From Magnolia sinica (taxonomy: Eukaryota; Streptophyta; Magnoliopsida; Magnoliales; Magnoliaceae): a stretch of 64,000 bases of DNA. The stretch is from assembly GCF_029962835.1 (NCBI RefSeq), contig NC_080588.1:46297001-46361000 (forward strand), in the 5' to 3' direction. Under the pieces are notes generated by a model. That model ran no database searches. It saw only the letters and a program-made list of their open reading frames with translations, and was not told the DNA's origin. The position numbers were made by a program, and so were the translations under genes. This document shows, piece after piece, positions 54,890 to 64,000 of this stretch; position 1 is the stretch's first letter, and the number at the start of each line of letters is the position of its first letter.

Positions 54890-57139
54890 TTCCACAATAA
54901 CTCCTATTATACTATCGAGGACTCCAAAATGAACAGGTTCGTTCCTTCCTCTCCGGAGCCAGGGGTTAAAGAGATGGAGTTCCAAGGGATCAGTGAGGAG
55001 GGAGCTCGTCTAGGACTAGAGGGATCAACGGCTAAGTCCCGAGAGGTCGGTGTCTTTAGCTCCACCATGATGAATGCTGACCTGACCTAGGTAAGGAGGG
55101 ATTATCATATCCCCTAGTCGATGGTACTTCAGGTACCTGAGGTAAGGGAGGTGTCCGGCCAACCTCGCGAGGGTGAGCTAGCTGTTTACATTGTAGCTTT
55201 ACAATACGGTCTTCGGCTACCCTTGCATCATGTGGTTCATTGGGTCATCACCACTCTGAGGCTGACCCCAAGTCAGCTGATCCCAAATGCCTGGAGGGCA
55301 CTGATCGGGACCTACATTCTTTGGTAGCAACTCGATCACCATGAGCTATTTGTGGATGAATTCGTGTACTTATACAGGGTAAAAATCAATTCTGCAAACC
55401 TGGGATGGTATTACTTTTCTTCTTCGGTGATTGGGGCCAGGCTCTCATCACCGGTAACCCTTCTTCTAATAAAGGGTGAAAAGATAAGTGGTTCTTCGTG
55501 TTGGGGAAGTAGGCAGACTCGACGATTGGTGTCCCCGTCAAATTCATGACTCCAGGTCAAGAATTATTGAATCAAAATCTTCTAAAAAGGGTGGAAAGAT
55601 AAGTCGATCATAACTTACATCTGTTTGTTAATTCCTCTTTTTTGTTTTGTGCAGTGAGCATTCCTCACGTATAGCCTGAGCTCTCCCCATTGCAGCTTCA
55701 GCGTGTTGCTCGTGCGAGGTTGTTGGAGCTCGGGAAGAGGAATTGGAAGAAGCTGATCATTCCTCAATCTCTCTTCCAGGTGGTATCTCCAAGGTTTGTC
55801 CCAGGCCGCCAGGTATGGAATACTCAGTTTGGCTTTCCCCCCTTCTTCTTCTTTTTTCTCTTCTTTTTAAAAAAAAAAAAAAAACTTTTGCTTGGTTCCT
55901 ACAGACATGTCTAGCAACCCCCACCCTCTGAAGAAGATGAAGATGCTTTCCTCAATCGAGGTGGAGCGGCTCAGGAGAGTTGTGAAAGAGGGGGCTCCTT
56001 ATCGGGGCAAAGTGTATGGTGGGGTCGCAATCAATCCCCTGCCTAGGATCTTAACCCCTGTTAGGCAAGTTGGAATTATCGCAGGCGAAGCAACCTCTGC
56101 CGCTGTTGTTGTTGTCCCCATGCCGAAGTGTGCTTGTGAAGGGGGGCCTTCTGCCTATGAGGTCGAGGGGAGGGCTCTTGCTCATAAAGTTGAGGAGGGA
56201 GTTGCTGCTCGAGAAGCTAAGGGAGGAGCTTCTGCTGCTCGTGAAGCTGAGGGAGGAGCTTCTTTCACTCAGGATATCGGAGCCCCTTCCGCTCATGAGG
56301 TTGAGCGTAATGGGTCGACTTTTGCACTGGGCCCTTTAGCAAAGCTTGTTAAATGGGCATCTCACCATGTGGATGAGGATGACATCACCACCTTGTCGAC
56401 CCTTCATCCAATGGATGTGTCACGGGAGGTGTCAACCTCCCCTTTGAAGGTAGGTTTCTAAATTGTTTTGGACTTTTTTCTCTTCTCTCCATAGTTTCTT
56501 GATTCATCTTTGTTTTCAGGTGGCTCCTGCTCTCTTAGCTACTCATTTGACTTTTCAGGATGTTGAATGAGATTACAAGAAGTTGAATGCTAATCTTTGA
56601 GCCTAGACCTCTGAGCTCGAGGTCGTCACGCTCGATAGGGATGCGTTCGTAGCTCACTCGGAGGCCCTGTAAGGGGCTTTGCGGGTATTGGGGGAAGACC
56701 GGAGGGTCCTCAGAACCTTACTGGATGAAGCCTTCTATGAGAGCGCTTCGAGGCAGTCTGCACTGGAGGATATGGAGCTGCGTTTTTCCTCCTTAGAGAC
56801 TGAGAAGCTGAAGTTAGAGGCCAAGAAGCTGAGGGCAGAGGCAGCCCTCGCGGAGGCAGCTTCTAGGTCAGTGGAGGTTTCAGCTCGACTAGCTGAGGTC
56901 GAAGCTTCCATCCATGGGGTGCAGGCGGCGGCAGTAGAAGCCTTCAAGGCCTCCAAGGGGTGAGATGAGGAGCTCAAGGAGTACTTCGACATGGGTTATG
57001 CTTGATGTGAGGAGCTGGTTAAGCTAAAGTACTCGGGGATCAAGCTGGACTGCTTAGTCGAGGAGGTTGCTGAAAGTCCCGCTCCTATAGAGGCTGAGGC
57101 CCCTACTCCTATCGAGACCAGGGCAGAAGACCTTCCCTG
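54890..57139 (+). pseudogene. antisense accessory ORF of the Tat-like element (putative gypsy-type transposon protein, Transposase_28-like), with introns
   Basis: Running opposite to pol, this region encodes a protein of the plant 'putative gypsy type transposon' family. Exon 1 (~54930-55549) has NRFVPSSPEPGVKEMEFQGI, GLRLPLHHVVHWVITTLRLT, PSQLIPNAWRALIGTYILW, VDEFVYLYRVK and LGWYYFSSS, with in-frame stops at 55088, 55115 and 55325. An intron-like gap ends in TTTGTGCAG (55654). A short piece follows (RARLLELGKRNWKKLIIP). After a second acceptor near 55905 come MSSNPHPLKKMKMLSSIEVE and a repetitive Glu/Ala region. A coiled coil follows at 56679-56963 (SLETEKLKLEAKKLRAEAAL), then DEELKEYFDMGYA and an acidic end near 57139. 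Such ORFs lie between integrase and 3' LTR in Tat-type elements. Their function is unknown despite the family name. Confidence 0.75.
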
Positions 57140-57865
57140 AAGATCGGCTTTTGTCTCCTCTTTTAGTTTTTATATTTTTCATTTTTTGTTAATGAGACGC
57201 CCCCCTCTTTTGTTTGGACATGGATGTTGTTTTCTTTTATTTGCTTCCATTATATACTCCTTTTATAAAAAAGAAAGTATTTTTGTACAAATCGAGTGAC
57301 ATTTCGAGTAGTCTTTTTAGATCACTCTATCGCTTGTTAGTAGATTGGATGAATGAGGGCTCGAGGGCTAGCTGTTGGGCCCTTTCCTTTTATCAGGGGG
57401 TTTTTACCCTCGTAGGATAGGTGAGCGAGTTGCAATGACTCCTCCGTAGGTAGCCAAGTGATTTTCTTTTATTTTAAGAGGATTGTTCTCCCTTGTATTA
57501 AGGGGTTCTTAATGTATATTGACCTGAGCAATGTTATTTAGCGGTCCGACCTCTTGTATATGGTTTCGAGCAACTTGTGATGATTGGTTCTCCCTTGTAC
57601 TAAGGGAGGTCCTCAATAGGTCGCGCAGTGGAATTGATTAGTGGTCTGACCTCTTATTTAAGGGCTAGACGACTGGTGAGGGGTATTCATCCCTTTTACT
57701 AAGGGAAGCCCTTAGTCGATCACGTAGATCGGGCATTGTAGACAATTGATTAGAATTTAAAATTTCCCAATGTTAAGGTTTTTATTAAAAAATATGAGTA
57801 GTGAACATGTGGATTATGACTCAGCAGGTTAGTTGTTTGTGGCTTCCTAATTGTAGACATGTAGA
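57140..57865. repeat. spacer between accessory ORF and integrase with ~100-bp degenerate repeats
   Basis: Three units carry TTCTCCCTTGTATTAAGGGG (~57487), TTCTCCCTTGTACTAAGGGA (~57583) and TCATCCCTTTTACTAAGGGA (~57689), each near a GGTC(C/T)GACCTCTT phrase. Poly(A) signal-like AAT/TTAAT sequence follows the accessory ORF. No gene. Confidence 0.6.
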
Positions 57866-59037
57866 CTTCGACCTGGGGTCTGGTTGGACTTCATAGGTAG
57901 TACATCATCAGGTGTTCAGCATTCCATGGATGCTACAGCGGTTGTCCCTCCATATCTTTTAGTTGATATGCCCTAGGTCGGGTACTATTCGTTATTCTGT
58001 AGGGTCCCTTCTAGTTCAGCCATAGAGTTTGTGAACCAGGCTCCTTGATGTTTTAGAAGGTCCGGTAAAGTACCAAGTCTCCAGCCCGAAACTTTCTCGT
58101 CCTTACTGTGGAGTTATAGAATCAAGCGACCTACCGTTGCCGAGCTGCGACCTTGACTTGGGCTTGCTCCCTTCTTTCTTCGAGTAGGTTGAGGTCTAAT
58201 GACATCTGCTTGGTGTTCTACATTTCGTCATAAGAGCGGATCCGAGCCGTCAGGAGCCCAATTTCTACCGGGGCTACAGCCTCGGCCCCGAAGGCTAAGG
58301 AGAATGGTGTTTCTCCTATGGTTGTTCGAGCAGTAGTTCGGTATGCCTAGAGTACGGAAGGGAGTTCCTCGACCCATGTTTCTTTAGCTTTCGCGAGTCT
58401 GGTTCAGATGTGATTTTTAATGATCTTGTTTACAGCCTCAACCTGACCGTTTGCCTGGGAATGCCGAGGTGATGAGTAGGCATTTCGAATTCTGAGGTTC
58501 CCACACATTCCTTAGAACCGATCATTGTTGAACTACTTTCCGTTGTCCAAGACGATCGTGTGTGGGATCCCATATTGACAGATGATGCTTTTTCAGATAA
58601 AGTCGGTGTTCTCTATGCGGTAATCTTAGTTAGGGGCTCGGCTTCAGCCCACTTGGTGAAATAGTCAACTGCAACGGCTGTGAATTTTGTCTGACTTTTG
58701 AGCTGATAATGTCTATCCCCCATTTGGCGAATGACCATGGTCCAGTCATAGGTGTCAACAGCTCAGGTGGCTAATGAGGTATTGATGCGAACCTTTGACA
58801 CTTGTCACATCTCAGGGTGTATTGTTTGGCATCCTTCTGGTTGGTCGACCAGAAGTAGCCTTGTTGGACAACCTTGTGGGCAAAGGCATGACTACTGGAA
58901 TGGTTGCCGCATATCCCTTCATGTATTTCTCTCATAATGTACTTGGCTTCTTCTGGTTATATGCATTTAAGATACGATAGAGAGAATCCTTTTTTATACA
59001 AAGTGTTCCCGACCATGTTATACCGGGCCGACCTGGA
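57866..59037 (-). pseudogene. Tat-like integrase
   Basis: Heavily decayed minus-strand integrase, read from 59037 down: EEAKYIMREIHEGICGNHSS (zinc-binding H2C2 start), LRCDKCQRFASIPH, then KWGIDII (first catalytic Asp near 58695). Next are YGIPHTIVLDNGK with the second Asp near 58548, YSSPRHSQANGQVEAVNKII with the Glu near 58440, AYRTTARTTIGETPFSLAFG, and FRAGDLVLYRT with LWLNxKGPY of the C-terminal domain. The sequence ends HPWNAEHLMMYYL and a stop near 57883. At least ten stop codons and one or two frameshifts are present. The catalytic motifs are intact at residue level although the frame is lost. Confidence 0.82.
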
Positions 59038-59821
59038 TTAGAGCCTTCGTGCCTCGATGTGATCTTCAGGAAATTTCCCTTCCTTAAGGTAGTTGACTAT
59101 CGTGTCCATCCAACTTAACACTGAGTTTACCGAAAGGACTGTGCTTAGGTTGGACTCACTGATAGTTGACTTGGCCAGAAACTCGATCGGGATTAACCTC
59201 GAGTTGTCGTCTTCAGTTGTTGTGGCTGGTTTTGCTATATTATCTGCCTTGGATTTTTCCAATCTGGGGATCATGCTGATGTCGCATTTAGGAAAACTGC
59301 TGATGAGTTCTCGTGCCCTTTGTAGATAGGCGATCATTCTTTCTTCCTTTACCTGATATTCGATGGCTATCTGGTTGACAACGAGCTGTGAATCACTATA
59401 GACTTTCAGGTTCCGGGCTCTCATTGTTCCTGCTAACCTAAGTGCGGTGAGCAATGCTTCATATTTAGCCGCATTTTTCGATGTTTGGAATCCAAATCTT
59501 AAAGCGTATTGTGTGCAAGTCTAGTCAAGAGCCTCAAGGACTACCCTGACCCTGCTGCCTTTAGAATTGAATGAGTCGTCGACGTATAATGTCCAGGTCG
59601 GCAAGTCTTGTTCGGCCACCTAATCTGCAGGTTGATTGGTTTTCCTGCTCAGACTGGCCTCCAAGTCCTCTGCATGCGAGCTCAACAATAAAATCAATTA
59701 CTGCCTAGCCTTTGATGACGATTTGGGGCTAGTACTTAATGTCAAATTAGCTGAGCTCGATTGTCCATTTTATAAGTCTTCCCGATATCTCAGGTTTTTG
59801 CAGTACTTGGCAGAGAGGTTG
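59038..59821 (-). pseudogene. Tat-like second RNase-H-like domain (with end of first RNase H)
   Basis: Next to the solo LTR at 59821 the frame reads RLIKWTIELS.FDIKY, the end of the first RNase H, then decayed sequence. From 59454 an open frame of 138 codons reads MLTALRLAGTMRARNLKVYS, DSQLVVNQIAIEYQVKEERM, IAYLQRARELISSFPKCDIS and IPRLEKSKADNIAKPAT. The SDSQLVV, EYQVK and ADxxA motifs are those of the additional RNase-H-like domain found in Tat elements. The normal ADALAKLA reads ADNIAKPAT here, so a key residue has shifted from its usual place. Confidence 0.85.
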
Positions 59822-60730
59822 TGTAACGCCCTGAAATTCAAGGGCCAAGTAAGAACTCGGCTCCCAAATTCCCGGGTGTCACGTGTGCCCTAACAGGCCT
59901 CCTATGCACTTATATGTAAAGTATCATGTGGGTAATGGAGAATTAAACCAAGCATAGAGCAATAATATATCACATGAAAATGTCATGTGCTACTATTCAT
60001 GTAAATATCCATACATAAGTCCAAAAATCCAAAATAATAACCAATCAGGGAACTAGTCCCATTCATACATATAATCCAAAATGACTAGGGCCCTGGCCCA
60101 ATCCCACGATCGCCAAACCTGAACTAGAAAGATCCACCAAAAGTCTGGTAGTATGCTCGCTCCTCCTCGTCGTCCACACCGGCATCCTCCAGCACATCCT
60201 GCTCCATCATCGCTGCATCTATGACAGGTTCTGGTTGGTGTTTTAAAACACCATCCCAGAGTGGGAGTGAGTAGCTAACTCAGTGGTACCATTAACAATA
60301 AGTTACATGAATTATCATCCACAAGAGTAAATTTAGTGAAAAGCATACATTCATAGAAACCCAGATACTCTGATTAAAGTAAATGCATGGTTTAATGATA
60401 TGATGCATGCCTCTCACCACAACACTCCCTCTTACGATACCATCTAACGTTCACTAACCAACACTCCCACAAGCGACCACGACTGCCAAATTGTAAAAGT
60501 AACCAATGCATGTAATGCACATGTTAGCTGAGTTGATTAGTTAAGTTCATTCATCTAGTAGGTTGGGGAAACCGAGATACCTCAACGGATTGTTGCCCAA
60601 ATCCGATCGCGCGACTCTAATAGTCGTGGTCGTATGACTCTCGTGATCCTTGGCCCTTATGGGTTCATCATTCCCATAGCTTTTAAGCTCATACAAAAAT
60701 ATGTTGGACATTAGAGTCCTACTAGCGGTC

Positions 60731-60912
60731 AGTATGGGGAGGTCGTCACCCCAGCATAGGCTGACAGCTCGGGCATAGTGTCTCATACTACCATCCTCAG
60801 CTCACGAGTCTTTGGTGCTCACTAGTTACTATGGGGATGCTCGTCACCCTAGCGTAGGCTGACAGCTTGGGCATAGTATCCATACCACTATCCTCGGCTC
60901 ATGAGTCTTGTG
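60731..60912 (-). repeat. ~95-bp near-direct duplication within the solo LTR
   Basis: The phrase GGGGA(G/T)G(G/C)TCGTCACCC(C/T)AGC(A/G)TAGGCTGACAGCT(C/T)GGGCATAGT(G/A)TC, then ACTACCATCCTC(A/G)GCTCA(C/T)GAGTCTT, occurs twice, at ~60736 and ~60834. It is diagnostic of this LTR family in my memory. Confidence 0.7.
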
Positions 60913-62039
60913 GGCTGCAAATTATGGTTATCAGTGGCCGCAAAGGTTACAGGGTGTCTCAGGTTCCAGCAGGCATGTACAAACATGGTTAGCATACAAG
61001 GATGACCAACAAGTGGACTAATCTTCCCCCAATGAGACAAACCACAGACTGTACAACTTAAGAACAACGTCTCATGTAGTCCAACTATGGCCAACAACTC
61101 GTGGTTTGGCTAGTCGGGCTAGACTTTCCCGTGGGCTGACCTAACAAAAAGGTTGCCCAAAAGAGTTTCGGTTGGTTGGCTGATCCACAAGGGGCATGTG
61201 TGCAAGTATGTAGCATATATTTAACAATTCTAGGAACAATTTCAGTAAGTGACTAGCATATTTCAGAATCTCGACAATATGGACAACAATACACTAGATC
61301 CCACAAAACATTCGCATGCAACAAAGTCAATCTTACAAGATCTGTAGCGATGGAGATCAAATTTAACATATTTCAGCAATTCAACAAAATAGACAGCCAT
61401 ACACTCAACTCACACCAATTCAATTGTATGTGCGAACATATAACATAACAAATCAGCAACATAGGGGAAGTCAAGTGCAACAAAATTCAGCAATTCAATA
61501 AGTGGACAACAATTCACCCAATTTGCATCTAGCGATTGCATGTGACAAAATTTAAGGTAGCAAATTAGCAACATTGGGGAGTTGCACACGTAATTCCCTA
61601 AATTGACCGATAAATCAACAATATACACATCAGGGAATCCCTGGGACCTAAATCTCTCTCCCAATTTTAGGGAAATTCGACACATAAGTCTTAAGTCAAA
61701 CAATACATAAATTTTAGCAACATGCATACACACTCGTCACCCAAAATCACTATGATTTATGCTAGGCACGATAATCAACCACCTAGAGGTAATGGTCCGC
61801 ACCTATTGTCAGCCGGAAGCTCTTGCGGTCGCTCTAGCGTCGTCAAGTTTGCAAACTTGACATGTCGGGACCCTACGTTACATGAATTCCATGGTTAAGG
61901 TGCATGCATGTGATTTTTGCTAGGGAGAGATGGATGGAGTTCAAATTTTTACCTTGGATGGGACGTAGCTTGTCCCTAAGGCGATCGAGTCGAGATTCCC
62001 GACAATGTGGAGGTGAATGTGTGGGGAATTTCGGTACCA

Positions 62040-62106
62040 GCACCCACACACCACTCTCCCCCTCTCTTTCTCTCTCCTCTCTCTTTTCTCTCCTCTCTCC
62101 CTCTCT
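62040..62106 (+). repeat. CT-rich tract in the solo LTR
   Basis: Interrupted CT/CTC repeats, ~65 bp. On the LTR's own sense strand this is a GA tract. Confidence 0.8.
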
Positions 62107-62881
62107 TAGCCGCTGGAAGTTCTATGAGAGTGAGTGAGAGAGAGGAGTTTAAGGGTTTTATAGCTTGTTTTAAAGTCATTTGACCCTGGGTTCCGTTAAT
62201 TGGTTTAAATGGCCTTGTGGGACCCATTTGTCATTGTTGGGGCTGCCCTGATGGCCCCCTATCCCATCTACTTCACAAGATGGGTGCCCCATGGTCCGAT
62301 GAAGGGCTGGGTAAAGTTTGACAGTAAACGAATGCGGGGTTTTGTCGTAATGGTCCGATTTATGATTAACGGTCACCGATTCTCGATTAAGGGTCAGATT
62401 TTGTGGGCGAGTGCAGGGAAATATCTTCAGCCTTCGGTGTAAGTTTAGAAGAAATCTGATAGTTAAAATGCCCAAATTCACTGATTCAAGTAGCAGAGCT
62501 ATTTGTTTTAAAATTCTAGATTTTATTCCAAAGTTAAGGCGACTTGCACTTTACAAGTGCTGACTGGACGGCGCGATTCGTTCATTTTCAGGTGTCATCT
62601 GAGTCTGTCATCCACGATCGACCACAAGCCCAGTGATGCCCATGGCCTCCCCAAGTTTTGGAATTTTTTGTCCTTCCTTGGGTGGTGCACCAAGTATAAT
62701 TGGGCTGACCGGCTTTACAGCCCGTGTTTAGCCCAAACGCAATTAGATTCAATCGCATTAGTGGATTAATTCGGATTTATTTATTAGTAATAAATCCACA
62801 CATGCGATCGAATCGTACGGTCCTGTGTCAATTCACACGCGGACACCTCAACACACTGTTCTGATTAGGTCGGGTGTTACA

Positions 62882-64000
62882 GGTTGGTTGGTTGGGATTA
62901 TGATAGTATGGGCCTAAAAGTAAGGTCAGAGGAGACAAAATGAGACGACCAGAGCTAGAGCGACCTTCTCGATGTCTGGATACCTAATCTCTTCTGGGAC
63001 TAGAGCTTTATTGATGTAATACATAGGCAGTTGTTTCCCTTCTTGCTCCCAGATAAGGGCCGAGCTTACTACTGATGTTAAGATTGCTAAGTATAATAGT
63101 AGCTGCTCTCCTTACTCGGGCTTTGAAAATAGCGAGGGTGAGCCTAAGTACTGCTTGAGCTGCTGGAAGGCAAACTCGCACTCCTCTGTCCACTCCATCT
63201 TTTATTTTTCTTTTAATTGCTTAAAGAAGGGGAGACTTGTCAGTGGCTCAGGAGATGAAATGGTTGAGAGTGGTAACTCTTCCTGTGTGGCATTGAATTT
63301 CTTTCGTCGTTCTGAGCGGGTTCATGTCCAGCATAACTCGAATTTTGTCCGGGTTCGCCTCGATCCCCCTTTAGCTAACCAGGAAACCAATATACTTTCC
63401 CGAGCTGACATCGAAGGCGCATTTGCTCGGATTTAGCTTCATTTGATATTTCTGTAAGATTATGAACATCTCCTTGAGGTTGGTGATGTGGTTTGCAGCC
63501 TCGATACTTTTGACGAGCATATCATCGATATAGACTTCCATAGAGCATCTGATCTGCTCGGAGAACATCCTATTGATGAGTTGTTGGTATGTGGCCCTAT
63601 CATTCTTCAGCCCAAAGGGCATGACTGTGTAGCAGTAAAGTCCTTTGTCGGTGACAAATGTTGTCTTTTGCTTGTTGTAGGGATGCATAACAATTTGATT
63701 ATATCCCAAGTGGGCATCCATGAAGCTTACAAGTTCATGCCTGGCAGTGATGTTAACCAGCTGGTTGATAGGCGGGAGAAGGAAATTGTTTTTGGGGTAG
63801 GCTTTGTTCAGGTCGGTATAATCAACACAGACCCGCCACTTCCCATTGGACTCTTTCACCAGGACAATGTTAGCGATCGAGTCGGAGTAATAGATCTCTT
63901 TTATGAAGCCCGCTTCCAGGAGTTTGCCTACTTCTTCACCAATAATGGTATATCATTCAGGTTCAAACTCCTGTTGTTTTTTCCTTACTAGTCGGTGGTC
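62882..64000 (-). pseudogene. Tat-like reverse transcriptase and first RNase H, partial
   Basis: From the right edge, the minus strand reads AGFIKEIYYSDSIANIVLVK, ESNGKWRVCVDYTDLNKAYP, PPINQLVNITARHELVSFMD, AHLGYNQIVMHPYNKQKTTF, YTVMPFGLKNDRATYQQLIN and the catalytic box MEVYIDDMLVKS near 63530, then KLNPSKCAFDVSSGKYIGFL. The 162-codon open run (63859-63371) covers most palm motifs. After a stop at 63371 the RNase H part follows with breaks: MEWTEECEFAFQQLKQYLGS and PMYYINKALVPEE (a YYVSRAL-type motif). It ends at the solo LTR at 62882. YIDD in place of YVDD is tolerated in the family. The sequence continues beyond 64000. Confidence 0.9.

Larger units (their letters stand above)
59822..62881 (-). 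mobile_element. Tekay-like solo LTR nested in the Tat-like pol
   Basis: A 3060-bp LTR starts TGTAACACCCGACCTAATCA on the minus strand (from 62881) and ends TTTCAGGGCGTTACA at 59822. The exact target duplication GGTTG is at 59817-59821 and 62882-62886. No internal coding region is present, so it formed by LTR-LTR recombination. Landmarks such as ACTGAGTTAGCTACTCACTC and ATACTATGCCC(A/G)AGCTGTCA on the minus strand are familiar from Tekay/Del LTRs. A near-duplicated ~100-bp block with CAGCATAGGCTGACAGCT and CTAGCGTAGGCTGACAGCTT (plus view, 60720-60910) lies inside. Removing it rejoins the two RNase H parts of the Tat element. Confidence 0.9.
49776..64000 (-). mobile_element. Tat-like Ty3/gypsy element, minus strand, incomplete at the right edge
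   Basis: From right to left: RT (64000-63371), RNase H (to 62882), solo LTR insertion, second RNase-H-like domain (59821-59038), integrase (to 57866), an antisense accessory ORF (54890-57139), polypurine tract (54276-54286) and a 3' LTR ending at 49776. The second RNase-H-like domain and the accessory ORF between integrase and 3' LTR are features of the Tat group (Ogre/Retand relatives). All coding parts have many stops. The 5' LTR, gag and protease are outside the window. Two copia-type LTRs lie in the 3' LTR and one Tekay-like solo LTR in pol, so it is among the oldest elements here. Confidence 0.82.

Noticed and set aside
55892..56461. Host nuclear gene encoding a Glu/Ala-rich protein
   Set aside because: It is in line with the Transposase_28-like exon before it and the coiled coil after it, inside the Tat-like element, so it is part of the accessory ORF.
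63488..63991. 167-codon plus-strand ORF
   Set aside because: It is the shadow of the minus-strand reverse transcriptase, whose motifs (MEVYIDDM, YTVMPFGL) are clear.

Overview
This window is intergenic DNA from a flowering plant with a large, repeat-rich nuclear genome. Nearly all of it can be read as transposable elements inserted into one another, and no intact host gene was found. Plant origin rests on the lineages present: Tekay-, Athila- and Tat-type Ty3/gypsy elements, SIRE-type Ty1/copia elements, a CACTA DNA transposon with plant gene fragments, and a telomere-like CCTAAA array. The recurring GTGGGCCCCACCATGATG foldback repeats remind me of magnoliid genomes; this is an unchecked impression.

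Layout. (1) 1-4473: 3' end of a Tekay-like Ty3 element (+), with the integrase/chromodomain tail and a 4 kb 3' LTR. It interrupts a SIRE-type copia element on the minus strand, here 'copia2' (4474-5767, continuing at 20862-23148). (2) 5768-20858: a 15.1 kb CACTA element inside copia2, with 12-bp CACTACAAGAAA termini and a CTT target duplication. It has palindromic subterminal repeats, MITE copies, fragments of at least three unrelated host genes (BUD13-like, aconitase, RBM48-like) and a 3.7 kb telomere-like satellite. No transposase was seen, so it looks like a giant non-autonomous Pack-CACTA. (3) 23287-46033: a second SIRE-type element on the plus strand, 'copia1', with both LTRs, PBS, gag, pol, an env-like ORF, PPT and an ACTAG target duplication. 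A complete Athila-like element on the minus strand (33831-45732, TAATA duplication) sits in its 3' LTR. Both copia elements entered the same copy of a foldback repeat, 133 bp apart. (4) 46039-49775: foldback MITE copies and unassigned DNA. (5) 49776-64000: a Tat-like Ty3 element on the minus strand that runs off the right edge. Its 3' LTR holds two further copia-type LTRs. It carries an antisense, intron-containing accessory ORF of the putative gypsy-type transposon family (Transposase_28) and decayed integrase, RNase H and RT. A 3.06 kb Tekay-like solo LTR (GGTTG duplication) splits the pol region.

All coding regions have stops or frameshifts, so every CDS is reported as a pseudogene. The relative order of insertion can be read from the nesting and target-site duplications. 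The most unusual object is the CACTA element. Two of its three recognised gene fragments come from splicing factors, and its interior holds a degenerate telomere-like satellite with long-period structure.
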